This document shows positions 26,528 through 34,464 of a DNA stretch of 64,000 nt, one piece after another. The translations under genes were made by a program, and so were the position numbers. Every line of letters starts with the position of its first letter. The first letter of the stretch is position 1. Source of the DNA: Bradyrhizobium sp. ISRA430. GTDB taxonomy: Bacteria; Pseudomonadota; Alphaproteobacteria; Rhizobiales; Xanthobacteraceae. Below the pieces are notes generated by a model. It worked only from the letters and a program-made list of their open reading frames with translations. It did not search any database and had not been told where the DNA came from. The DNA is taken from the NCBI RefSeq assembly GCF_029909975.1, contig NZ_CP094516.1:3658001-3722000 (forward strand), in the 5' to 3' direction.

Positions 26528-27294
26528 GCGCGAACGGCGCGACGCTGATCGCAAACAACATCCACAAGGCGTTCGGCGATCACGAGGTGCTCAAGGGCGT
26601 CTCGCTCTCGGTCGAACGCGGCGAGGTCGTTACCCTGATCGGCGCTTCCGGCTCCGGCAAGTCGACCTTTTTGCGCTGCCTGAACCTCCTGGAAATGCCG
26701 CAGCAGGGCGAGCTTGCGATCGGCACGCACAAATTCGCCTTCGGCAAGGGCGTGCGCGCCGCGACCGACGCGCAGCTCGCGCTGCTTCGACGCAGCGTCG
26801 GCATGGTGTTCCAGCACTTCAACCTGTTCCCGCACATGTCGGTGCTTTCCAACATCACCGAAGGCCCGGTGCAGGTGAAGGGCATGGCGCAAGCCGAAGC
26901 CAACGAGCTCGGCCGAGACCTGCTCGCCAAAGTCGGCCTCGCCGACAAGGCCGACACCTTTCCGAGCCGCTTGTCAGGCGGCCAGAAGCAGCGCGTCGCA
27001 ATCGCCCGCGCGCTCGCAATGAAGCCTGATGTGATGCTGTTCGACGAGCCGACCTCGGCGCTCGATCCCGAGCTCGTCGGCGAAGTCCTCTCCGTCATCC
27101 GTGGCCTTGCCGCCGAAGGCATGACCATGGTGCTGGTCACGCACGAGATGGCCTTCGCTGCCGACGTCTCCACCCGCGTCGGCTTCATGAACGACGGCGT
27201 CATGGCCGAGATCGGCACGCCCGAAGAGACCATCCGCCAGCCGCGCAGCGAACGGCTGAAGGGGTTTTTGAGCCGGTTTCACGAGGCGAACTAG
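26524..27294 (+). CDS. Amino-acid ABC transporter ATP-binding protein (GlnQ/HisP type)
   Basis: 256 residues from ATG 26524. Walker [11 protein letters not shown]-loop [13 protein letters not shown], signature LSGGQ, Walker B VMLFDEP, D-loop SALDP, switch His in VTHEM. Powers the importer encoded just upstream (4-bp overlap). Complete and normal in length. Confidence 0.93.
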   Translation: MSANGATLIANNIHKAFGDHEVLKGVSLSVERGEVVTLIGASGSGKSTFLRCLNLLEMPQQGELAIGTHKFAFGKGVRAATDAQLALLRRSVGMVFQHFNLFPHMSVLSNITEGPVQVKGMAQAEANELGRDLLAKVGLADKADTFPSRLSGGQKQRVAIARALAMKPDVMLFDEPTSALDPELVGEVLSVIRGLAAEGMTMVLVTHEMAFAADVSTRVGFMNDGVMAEIGTPEETIRQPRSERLKGFLSRFHEAN

Positions 27295-27609
27295 GGTCGT
27301 GTACTCCTCGACCGCGCGGCTCGGAATTTTGTGCCGATGCGGCGCTTGGTCGATAAGCCAGCGATTGCGTCGACATTTGTCGAATGATTTCGAGCTAACT
27401 GGCTCAAAGCGTAACGGCTGAATGAGCGGAGCGGGACATCTCTACGTCTTCCCCGCCAGCTCCGATAACCATGCGCGCCATCCCATTGGTGGACCGGCTC
27501 AGCGCTAGATGATTGCCTCAGTTTCGTCTTGTGATCCCGGGCCAATAAATTACGAGATATGGTCACACCGGGCTGCCTCAGGCGCATCAGGCTATTGACA
27601 TAGGTCAAG
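27295..27609. other. Intergenic region before araC-like gene, no gene seen
   Basis: 315 bp. Lower GC than the flanking importer genes. No convincing ORF, tRNA or repeat found in it; it should contain the promoter of the AraC-type gene. The importer terminator was not obvious. Confidence 0.4.
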
Positions 27610-28710
27610 ATGCGGTCTTCGCAGCTCCCGACGTTTGCCGAAATCACAAGTCGGTGCCGAATGAGAACCGCGAAACACCCTGCAAACGCTACCCTGCCGT
27701 CGATACCAAGCTCTGCCGGGGGGATCGCTCGCCTCGTGTGTGCCCGACTTCGGGATGCGAAAGTTGACCCGGCTCCGATCGTCTCAGCCGCAGGCTTGGC
27801 AATCGACGACGTTGAGGACCGCAAGCGCCGCATCGACGCCAGAGCGCAGATGAGACTCCTCGAGCTCGCTGCCAGGAAATTGCAGGACGACTGCTTCGGA
27901 TTCCATTTGGCTCAAGACTTCGAGCTGGGGGAGATTGGACTTCTGTACTACGTCATGGCCTCATCAGAGCGGCTCGCTGACGCCTTGCAAACTGGAGGAC
28001 GTTACTGCGCGATCAACAACGAGGGCGTACGGCTGCGGACGTCCCTGGAGCGCGGATTCACCATCGGACTCGAGTATGTCAACATCGATCGTCTATCGGA
28101 CCGTCACCACACGGAATTTTGGCTAATCGCGCTTGTCCGTATCTGTCGCGGATTGACTGACGGCAGGCTGGCTCCAAGGCAGATCAAACTAAAACACTAC
28201 AGACGCGAAACGCCCCTGGATGTCCGATCCCAGCTTGGATGCGACATCGAGTTTGCGGCGGATAGCGACGAGGTGTTGTTTCCCTCGCGGATCGGCACGT
28301 TGCCGGTCGTTGGGGCCGATTCGCACCTCAATAAGCTGTTGCTTCAATATGCCGATGAAGCCCTGAGCAAACGGACGTCGCCGCGGGCCGAGCTACGGTC
28401 TCGTGTCGAAGATCAGATCGCCCAACTGCTTCCGCACGGCAAAGCCAACGCTGCGGAGGTCGCGCGCCGTCTTGGCATGAGCCGGAGAACTCTCGCTCGG
28501 GCTTTATCATCCGAGGGCGCAGGCTTTTCGAGCGTGCTCGAAGCGTTTCGAAATGCGCTTGCGCGCCGCTACCTCAGGGAAGAGGAGCTGCCGATTTCCC
28601 AGATCGCATGGTTGTTGGGCTACACCGAGGTCAGTTCCTTCACGCATGCCTTCGTTCGTTGGACCGGCCTCACGCCAAAGGCGTATCGGGGCTCGAACGA
28701 TGTTCCCTGA
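27610..28710 (+). CDS. AraC-family transcriptional regulator
   Basis: Up to 366 residues from ATG 27610; ATG 27661 is an alternative, and neither has a clear RBS. Arabinose_bd-type N-terminal domain (about 40-230; AARKLQDDCFGFHLAQDF) and AraC HTH at about 270-360 (NAAEVARRLGMSRRTLARAL, PISQIAWLLGYTEVSSFTHA). Codon use is less GC-biased than its neighbours (more TTG, CGA, GGA), hinting at acquisition. Its target is not evident; no partner operon is adjacent. A tandem repeat begins at its stop codon. Confidence 0.85.
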   Translation: MRSSQLPTFAEITSRCRMRTAKHPANATLPSIPSSAGGIARLVCARLRDAKVDPAPIVSAAGLAIDDVEDRKRRIDARAQMRLLELAARKLQDDCFGFHLAQDFELGEIGLLYYVMASSERLADALQTGGRYCAINNEGVRLRTSLERGFTIGLEYVNIDRLSDRHHTEFWLIALVRICRGLTDGRLAPRQIKLKHYRRETPLDVRSQLGCDIEFAADSDEVLFPSRIGTLPVVGADSHLNKLLLQYADEALSKRTSPRAELRSRVEDQIAQLLPHGKANAAEVARRLGMSRRTLARALSSEGAGFSSVLEAFRNALARRYLREEELPISQIAWLLGYTEVSSFTHAFVRWTGLTPKAYRGSNDVP

Positions 28711-28768
28711 TACGCTGGCACAAAGCCCTGATACGGTGGCACAAAGCCTCAATTCCCTGGCACAGAAT
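28706..28768. repeat. Three tandem 21-bp units overlapping the AraC gene stop
   Basis: Unit 1 CCTGATACGCTGGCACAAAGC (28706-28726, contains the TGA stop), unit 2 differs by one base (28727-28747), and unit 3 (28748-28768) keeps only the CTGGCACA core. The shared core is TGGCACA. Local duplication or a protein-binding array. Confidence 0.7.
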
Positions 28769-28878
28769 AGCAAGACTTGGCGGCTCGTATTCCGCTAGGC
28801 CAGTGCCATGCGTTCAAACAAACTCGTGTCTGAGCTCACGTCGTGTTGGTTCAAGCTAGGGGCGCGTTTTTCGGCGCC

Positions 28879-28968
28879 ATGACCAAACACGACTGGCTAT
28901 TCCTGGCTTGCTCGATCTGGTTCATCGGTCTTTTGGTGACGCTGTTCTGGATCCTGTTCGCGACTTGA
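28879..28968 (+). CDS. Possible 29-aa single-span membrane peptide
   Basis: ATG 28879 opens MTKHDWLFLACSIWFIGLLV and ends ILFAT at TGA 28968. It is almost entirely one hydrophobic helix with a charged N-terminus, typical of bacterial small membrane proteins. RBS is weak, so coding is uncertain. Confidence 0.3.
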   Translation: MTKHDWLFLACSIWFIGLLVTLFWILFAT

Positions 28969-28970
28969 AG

Positions 28971-29052
28971 CGACGACGCCGACCTCGGCGCTCGATGCCG
29001 AGCGCGTCCGGTAAGGTGCGCTCCTTCGTCCGCGGCTTTGCCGCCCATCTCG
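28971..29052 (+). pseudogene. Relic of an ABC ATPase gene (Walker B/D-loop segment)
   Basis: 19 nt at 28978-28996 are identical to the Walker B/D-loop codons of the intact ATPase gene at 27048-27066, and similarity continues (codons for PTSALDAERV, then TAA and a frame break; later CGTCCGCGGCTTTGCCGCC mirrors codons for IRGLAA). It looks like a decayed fragment of a paralogous importer ATPase. Short, so chance similarity in a highly conserved motif cannot be excluded. Confidence 0.4.
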
Positions 29053-29233
29053 CGAACTACCCCTTTATGAGTACACCCTAGTGGCTGTTGAAGATCACGA
29101 GATCAAGCGCTGAACTTCCCTCGCCTAGACCCATAGTTGTGTCCGAGCCTGCACGCTGGACGCTTCGCGAAATTTCAGGCGCCGGCCGGCACGGCACACC
29201 GCACTTTAATTCCAGCAAACGCAGGAGGAGCAC
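29053..29233. other. Non-coding stretch ahead of the 158-aa secreted protein
   Basis: Together with the relic and repeats before it, this completes a 520-bp stretch without a clear normal gene. It should hold the promoter for 29234; no specific signal identified apart from the AGGAGGAG ribosome site at its end. Confidence 0.35.
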
Positions 29234-29710
29234 ATGCGCAAGTCTCTCGCCGCTTTCCTTTCCGGCGTGGCTCTGGTCATTGCGGCGTCAACCGCTCTGG
29301 CCGGAGAGCAGGTCCTTGAGTTCAAGCTCGTCACCAAGCCGATCGACTACAAGGTAACAGAGGCAGCAAACATCGAAGGCCAGACGGTCGCGTCCGGCAA
29401 ATTGTTCGGCGTCGCCATTTTCAAGGACGGCCGCATCGGGGTGAAGGAGTTCGTCAATTCCTCAGACTTGCTCAAAGGCTCGGGCCCCTTCTACGGCTAC
29501 AGCACCTACACGTTCGAGGACGGCTCGATCACGGCGCGCTACACCGGCTCGGTCAAAGATGGAAAGTCAACGGGCGAATATACGATCCTCTCGGGGACGG
29601 GCGCCTATGCGAACGCTACGGGTACCGGCACTATCGAAAGCGCGCCGAACCCATTCAAGGGCGTCAACCTCTTGAACATCAAACTGGTCATCAGAACGCC
29701 CGGCACGTAA
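29234..29710 (+). CDS. Small secreted beta-barrel-like protein (158 aa), allene-oxide-cyclase-like
   Basis: Strong AGGAGGAG before ATG. Signal peptide 1-23 (RKSLAAFLSGVALVIAAST, cut after ALA). The mature part is beta-rich with YKVTEAANIEGQT, FEDGSITARYTG and GEYTILSGTGAYANATGTG, a pattern shared with allene oxide cyclase-like or dirigent-like barrels in bacteria (GTG-Y-A-NATG repeats). No catalytic role can be assigned. Located in the relic-rich 27-33 kb segment. Confidence 0.7.
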   Translation: MRKSLAAFLSGVALVIAASTALAGEQVLEFKLVTKPIDYKVTEAANIEGQTVASGKLFGVAIFKDGRIGVKEFVNSSDLLKGSGPFYGYSTYTFEDGSITARYTGSVKDGKSTGEYTILSGTGAYANATGTGTIESAPNPFKGVNLLNIKLVIRTPGT

Positions 29711-30140
29711 GCGGCCGTACGCACATAGGCGCCTCCGAAACTCTGGCGTCGTGAGGCGCGGTCTTGCTCATGCGGCGCGCCGCAACACGCGGTCTGCGGC
29801 GCGCCGGATTGCGCTGGGGGCTCGCGCCAGAGGCGGAAGCGAGAGCGGGCATTCGCCTGGCCGATGGGATAACGGCTGATCGAAGATCGCGAGCGGTTCT
29901 ATTCCGAGGTTGAACTGCGGCCGGGCGCTGAGCATCTTTGGTGTCCCTCTATGCTTCGGGTCGATGGCGAGATGCGAGGCATACGCCGAGAAAGGGCAAA
30001 GTTGCTTCCGCTTGCGACGCCTGAACCAAGATCAAGTCGCTGAAGACGAATCTTCATCGAGCTTGAACTGGAGGTTCGCCCCTCAAACATCGCTCGATAC
30101 ATGCCTCTTGGACATTTTACACAATGGTGGAGGTAGCCCC
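29711..30140. other. 430-bp region: GC palindromes and esterase relic
   Basis: Contains two copies of TGCGGCGCGCCG (29771-29782, 29795-29806), the esterase-like relic at 29821-29930 and about 200 bp with no recognised content up to the RBS of the next gene. Confidence 0.5.
29821..29930 (-). pseudogene. Relic of a carboxylesterase C-terminus
   Basis: On the minus strand codons for PQFNLGIEPLAIFDQ align with WPRLESGSEPLAIFGQ near the C-terminus of the intact esterase at 34465-35952, and the downstream bases (CCGCCTCTGGCGCGAG against TGCCTCTGGGCGGAG) also match out of frame. CTCGCGATCTTCG is identical. Start and body are absent. Gene debris of a third type-B esterase. Confidence 0.5.
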
Positions 30141-30440
30141 ATGCCGATCGTTCAATTTACTCGCTTCAAAACCGACAAGGCCGAGGAAATGGTCCAGATT
30201 GTCGGGCAGGCGAAGAAAATATTCGAGAAACACGGCGCCGAATTTCTTCGGCTCTCCCGTTTCCACACCGGCCAGTGGGCGGGACAGTTGTTGGTCACGA
30301 CGCGCTACGCCAATTGGGAAGTTTACGGCAAGGTGCAGGAGGCCGTGGCAAAGGATCCCGAGTTCGCGCAGGTGCTGGCCAACGGCATGAAGATTTCCGA
30401 ACTGCAGGGCCGTAACATCGCCGTCAGCATCGATCTCTAG
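30141..30440 (+). CDS. Small cytoplasmic protein (99 aa), Dabb/EthD-like alpha-beta fold candidate
   Basis: ATG 30141 follows GGTGGAGG; longer in-frame extension to 29910 runs through relic sequence and is rejected. Begins MPIVQFTRFKTDKAEEMVQI, with a regular beta-alpha-beta pattern (FLRLSRFHTGQWAGQLLVTT, YANWEVYGKVQEA) that resembles dimeric ferredoxin-like barrel proteins. Followed by a clear terminator. Function unknown. Confidence 0.7.
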   Translation: MPIVQFTRFKTDKAEEMVQIVGQAKKIFEKHGAEFLRLSRFHTGQWAGQLLVTTRYANWEVYGKVQEAVAKDPEFAQVLANGMKISELQGRNIAVSIDL

Positions 30441-30473
30441 TCAGGCGGCCCCGCACGCACCACGTCAAGCGCG

Positions 30474-30504
30474 AAAGGCCGCCGGACATAGGCCGGCGGC
30501 CTTT
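30474..30504 (+). terminator. Rho-independent-type terminator
   Basis: AAAGGCCGCCGG, 7-nt loop, CCGGCGGCCTTT: a perfect 12-bp stem ending in Ts, 33 bp after the stop of the 99-aa gene. Confidence 0.75.
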
Positions 30505-30626
30505 CAACTCTGATGATTGCACTGGCCATAAGCGGACATTGCACCAACTGGCGCATGAATGGTTCCCAGCGTAAGCTGCCAACGTCGGCCCCCAAGAGGC
30601 CGAGTGTATTTTGGGAGGATGCCAAG

Positions 30627-31799
30627 ATGTCAGCCAGCCGTACCGTGAGCCTGTCGTTTGCGACCGCGATCCTGCTGAGTACAAGCCTACTTGGCTCCGC
30701 GCACGCAAAGCCGCTCATGATCGTCGGCCTCGACGAGAAGCTTTTGTGGGACGACAACGGCAAGCCGATCCTGGCCGCGCCGGGCAAGGATCAGGTCCTG
30801 ATCGTGGATCTCGCATCCCCTGAGAGCCCGAAGATCGTCGCTTCTCTGCCGCTCAAGAACTCGGTGGTCGGACCACCGGTGAACGTTGCGATCAATCCAA
30901 CCGGAACAGTCGCGCTCGTGGCTGACTCCGTCGATGTCGTCAAGGATGGCGATGCACTAAAGCAGGTGCTGGACAACAAGATTTACGTGATCGATCTGCA
31001 GGCCAACCCGCCTAAACTGACTGCCACGCTGACTGGTGGAAAACAGCCCTCCGGGCTGAGCTTCAGTCCAGATGGCAAGATGGCGCTGGTCGCCAATCGC
31101 GGCGACAACTCCATCAGTGTCCTTTCGGTAAGCGGCAGCGACGTGAAGATCATTGACAGCGTGGCGATGCCCGATAGCGTATCGCACGTGACATTCACGC
31201 CCGACGGCAAGCGAGCGCTCGTCGCCCGCTTTCCTGCTCACAAGATCTCATTGCTGGACGTCGGGGGCGACAAGGTGACGTATAGCAAGATAGACCTGCC
31301 GACCGGCCTGTGGCCCTACAATGTCGCGGTGGCGCCTGGCGGCAATATTGCGCTTACATCCGACAACGGCAACGCGGGTGCCTCGGACGGCAGCGTCGAC
31401 ACGGCAAGTGTCATTGATCTCGAGGCCAATCCGCCGCGCATCATCGATCGCGTGGTGGTTGGCGACGGACCGGAAGGACTAGCCATCAGTCCCAAGGGCG
31501 ACGTCGCTGTTTCTGTCATTCTCCGCGGCTCCAACACGAAGAACGCGTACTTTTATGAAAAGAACGGCAGCATTTCGGTGCTGAAGATCGATGGCAAGAA
31601 AGTCACTAAGACCCAAGATATCGAGGTCGGTGGTTTGCCAGAGGCCGCGGTCTTCACGCCCGATGGCAGATACCTTCTCGTCGGCAACTACCTTACACAG
31701 GACTTCTCGATATTGAAGGTCGATGGCGCCAACGTGACGGATACCGGCAAGCGTTTCCAGGTGCCGGGACATCCCGCCTCAGCGAGGATGGGACCGTAG
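30627..31799 (+). CDS. Exported seven-bladed beta-propeller (YncE-like) protein
   Basis: Start ATG 30627 with GGGAGG, 390 residues. Signal peptide 1-27 (ends GSAHA). Repeated blade motifs such as GKQPSGLSFSPDGKMALVAN, SHVTFTPDGKRALVAR, GPEGLAISPKGDVAVSV and LPEAAVFTPDGRYLLVGN indicate a periplasmic propeller of the YncE/lactonase group. Likely a ligand- or protein-binding scaffold; no catalytic residues are evident. A (GA)20 microsatellite begins 15 bp after the stop. Confidence 0.82.
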   Translation: MSASRTVSLSFATAILLSTSLLGSAHAKPLMIVGLDEKLLWDDNGKPILAAPGKDQVLIVDLASPESPKIVASLPLKNSVVGPPVNVAINPTGTVALVADSVDVVKDGDALKQVLDNKIYVIDLQANPPKLTATLTGGKQPSGLSFSPDGKMALVANRGDNSISVLSVSGSDVKIIDSVAMPDSVSHVTFTPDGKRALVARFPAHKISLLDVGGDKVTYSKIDLPTGLWPYNVAVAPGGNIALTSDNGNAGASDGSVDTASVIDLEANPPRIIDRVVVGDGPEGLAISPKGDVAVSVILRGSNTKNAYFYEKNGSISVLKIDGKKVTKTQDIEVGGLPEAAVFTPDGRYLLVGNYLTQDFSILKVDGANVTDTGKRFQVPGHPASARMGP

Positions 31800-31812
31800 C
31801 GGCGGGTTGAGC

Positions 31813-31857
<45 letters not shown>

Positions 31858-32039
31858 TTACGGCCAAGAATTTTGTCTGGACCTGCAACAAGGAAACAAA
31901 AGAACAGGCGTACAATGAGAGAATGTAGCCGCGATCATGCGAATCGCGGACCTGAAGGTTTGCGGCTCGCTTCTTCGCAAGAGATCGATGGTAGGAGCGG
32001 ATGGCGCGCGCGACGAACGCGCCCTCCGCGCGGAGCCGA

Positions 32040-32444
32040 TCACCTGGTCCCATGTATAAATGCTTGCATCTCCTCTATGGTAAGCTTGCCATCCCTATTG
32101 CTGTCCATTGCCTTGAAAATCCGTTCGTGAGCTGCCTGAAACTCCTGCAGCGAGATTGTCCCATCACCATCGGCGTCCATCAGAGCGAACATCATACGCA
32201 TCATAAAAGGTGATCCCATCGCCCTCCCACCCATCATGCCGCGCCCCATCATATGTCCTCCCATCATGCCGTGCCCCATCATACCGCCTTGCCCCATGGT
32301 GCTCGCGCCTTCCTGGTTCATGGAATGGGATTGCATTTGTTGCTGATCTGGCTGGGGCGTCATTCGGTCCTGTGCAATCGCACCGGCAATACCGCACGCC
32401 ACAATGAGAGCAGATGTCGTGAGTCCCAGAACGCGCATGTACAT
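32040..32444 (-). CDS. Secreted EF-hand protein with a Met-rich linker
   Basis: 134 residues; ATG 32444 follows GGAGG. Signal peptide 1-24. Residues 45-85 are Met/Gly/His rich (MGQGGMMGHGMMGGHMMGRG), like copper-binding Met motifs. Two EF-hand loops follow: DADGDGTISLQE (90-101) and DSNRDGKLTIEE (114-125), with all usual Ca ligands. It should bind Ca2+ and possibly Cu/Ag in the periplasm. No partner genes nearby. Confidence 0.8.
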   Translation of the reverse strand: MYMRVLGLTTSALIVACGIAGAIAQDRMTPQPDQQQMQSHSMNQEGASTMGQGGMMGHGMMGGHMMGRGMMGGRAMGSPFMMRMMFALMDADGDGTISLQEFQAAHERIFKAMDSNRDGKLTIEEMQAFIHGTR

Positions 32445-32514
32445 TCGAACCTCCTCGGAAACATGCAGCCCGTCCCACTAATTCCGCACGAGCGGTATTG
32501 ATCCTCCGGTACAT

Positions 32515-32630
32515 GGTTCGAGACGCGCCGTAAGGGGGGCTCCTCACCATGAGGGTCCAAGATTTCGCCGCAAAGCAAGACCTCATCCTGAGGAGCCCGC
32601 CAAAAAGCGGGCGTCTCGAAGGATGGCCGC
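32515..32630. repeat. Inverted-repeat element (family E, about 116 bp)
   Basis: Outer perfect inverted ends TTCGAGACGC / GCGTCTCGAA and inner pair GGGCTCCTCA / TGAGGAGCCC. Can fold into one long hairpin. Resembles widespread non-coding repeats of Bradyrhizobium genomes. Confidence 0.8.
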
Positions 32631-32644
32631 AGGGAATCCGCTCA

Positions 32645-32736
32645 CGTAGGATGGGTTGAGCTCTTGCGAAACCAACCGCTCCCTACCTGTGTTTCAATAG
32701 AGTTGATGGGTTTCGCTTCGCTCTACCCATCCTACG
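32645..32736. repeat. 92-bp MITE-like element with 12-bp terminal inverted repeats
   Basis: Starts CGTAGGATGGGT and ends ACCCATCCTACG, perfect reverse complements. The interior is non-coding. 14 bp from the preceding repeat element. Consistent with a miniature inverted-repeat element. Confidence 0.8.
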
Positions 32737-32766
32737 AGCTGGCCCGGAGGTCTATGAGTCCACAAC

Positions 32767-34442
32767 TTAGTCCCGCGAGACCCGCGGCGTCGACGGCGTG
32801 ACGTTCGCCGGCGTGTGGAAATCGAGGCGCGCGCGATTTTCCTCGCGCATGCCGGTGTCGTCGCCAAACTCCAGATAATTTTGTGCGTCGAGCGTCCATT
32901 GCGGCCACGCCACCGCCGGCGTGCCCGGGTCTCCCGTGCGCGCGAAGGCGATGAGAGTGGCCATCATGCGATCCGACAGCGCGCGATCGAACTCGGTCCA
33001 GACACGCGTAGTGCGGAACTTGTTGAAGGCGTCCTGCGTGCCAAACCAATAGGGCACGTCGGACGTGTGATACGCGCCGATCTTCTGCGGATTGTCGAAG
33101 AATTCGACGCCGGGCGCAAAGGGATGCACGCGCGAGAACATGTACATGTAGAACGGCGCCTTGCCGGTCTTCTTCTGCGCCACGGCCCAGTTGCGTGTGC
33201 CAGCCTCGACTAGCCCCTCGCGCGCGGCAAGCAATCCCATCGCCTTGGCTTCGCCGTCGGTCTTGGCAGGATAGAGCGCGAGGAAGCGGTCGGCCTGATC
33301 GCCATAGAGTTTTCCTGCAGCCGCCATATAAGCTTCGAGATTCCCCGCAGTACGCAGATCGTTCGAGCTTTCGTCGCGGGTGAAGCCGGCCACCGTGGCG
33401 ACGTCGTTCTGCTTTCCGGCGGCAAAGATATTCGGCACGGTGTCGGGCAGGACATGGCCGTCGATATCGAGCGGAACAGAGATCGTGCCGGCACAGCCGA
33501 GCTGGCAATCCTTCTGATCGCCAGGATCCTGTCGGCCTGAATCAGCCGCATTTCGGCGAGCGAAGACGCGCCCAGCGCCGACTGCACTTCGAGGCCGATC
33601 TTCTCGGCGTCCGGCAGCTTCGGGAATTTGAAGCGGTTGTCGAACATGCTCAGGCTCATCGCAAAGCCGCGATTGAACAGACCCTTCGCCAGCGGGCTCG
33701 CTTCGAGCGCGGATACCGACATGGCACCCGCCGACTGCCCAGTGATGGTGACGTTATCGGGATCGCCGCCAAATTGCGCGATGTTGCGCTTGATCCATTG
33801 CAGGACCGCAACCTGGTCCATCAGGCCGTAATTTCCGGAAGCACGGTGCGGCGATTCCGCGGTCAGCTCAGGATGGGCAAGATTGCCCAAAATGCCGACA
33901 CGATAGTTGAAGCTGACGAAGATCGTGCCCTTCTTGGCGACGTTCTCGCCGTCGTACATCGCCATACCGCTGGAGCCGAGCGTGAAGCCGCCGCCGTAGA
34001 TCCAGACCACGACGGGGAGCTTTGCGCCTGGCTTGGCCTCGCCGCTCGCCCAGATGTTCAAATAGAGGCAGTTTTCGCACGTGGCCTCCTCACCAAAATA
34101 GTGATTGAGATTGTGCCGGCGCAGCACCTGAATGCATTCAGGCGCCAACCGATCGGCATGATAGACGCCCTTCCACGCTTCGACCTTCTGCGGCGCACGC
34201 CAGCGGAGATCGCCGAGCGGCGGCGCGGCATAGGGGATGCCGAAATAGGCCTTGACGCCCGACGCCAGCATCTTGCCGGAGACCGCGCCGCTGTCGATGC
34301 TGACGGGATCGCCAGGAATGGGCGTTACGACAATCTGCGCGGATGCCGGCGCGACGACTGAGGCCGCGAGCATCGCGAGGCTCGCGCCCAACAGGACCGA
34401 TTGCAACACGAGGTGTGCGAATTTGCGATTGACCACCTTCAT
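32767..34442 (-). pseudogene. Type-B carboxylesterase gene broken by a one-base frameshift
   Basis: ATG 34442 (GGAGG upstream) with signal peptide 1-36 opens a normal secreted esterase: ENCLYLNIW, IYGGGF oxyanion region, nucleophile Ser in GQSAGA. After QADRILAI (about codon 309, near 33515) the frame is lost. The true continuation (KDCQLGCAGTISVPLDIDGH, then FTRDES with the acid Glu, and AYHTSDVPYWFG with the His) lies in another frame to 32767. The length of 1676 nt is one short of 559 codons. A missing C in ATC-CAG would restore it. Either a recent pseudogene or a sequence error. Confidence 0.85.
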
Positions 34443-34464
34443 CTTGCCTCCTTCGTTCTTCTTT

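Larger units (their letters stand above)
32445..32766. other. Intergenic region made mostly of two repeat elements
   Basis: About 320 bp between the EF-hand gene and the esterase pseudogene. It holds the EF-hand promoter side and repeats at 32515-32630 and 32645-32736. No gene seen. Confidence 0.7.

Noticed and set aside
27291..27833. A 180-codon minus-strand frame before and into the AraC gene
   Set aside because: Arg/Ser-rich with no domain, antisense to the AraC N-terminus; no RBS.
28706..28768. TGGCAC cores as sigma-54 (-24) promoters
   Set aside because: None is followed by the TTGCA-type -12 element at the right spacing, so a sigma-54 promoter is not supported.
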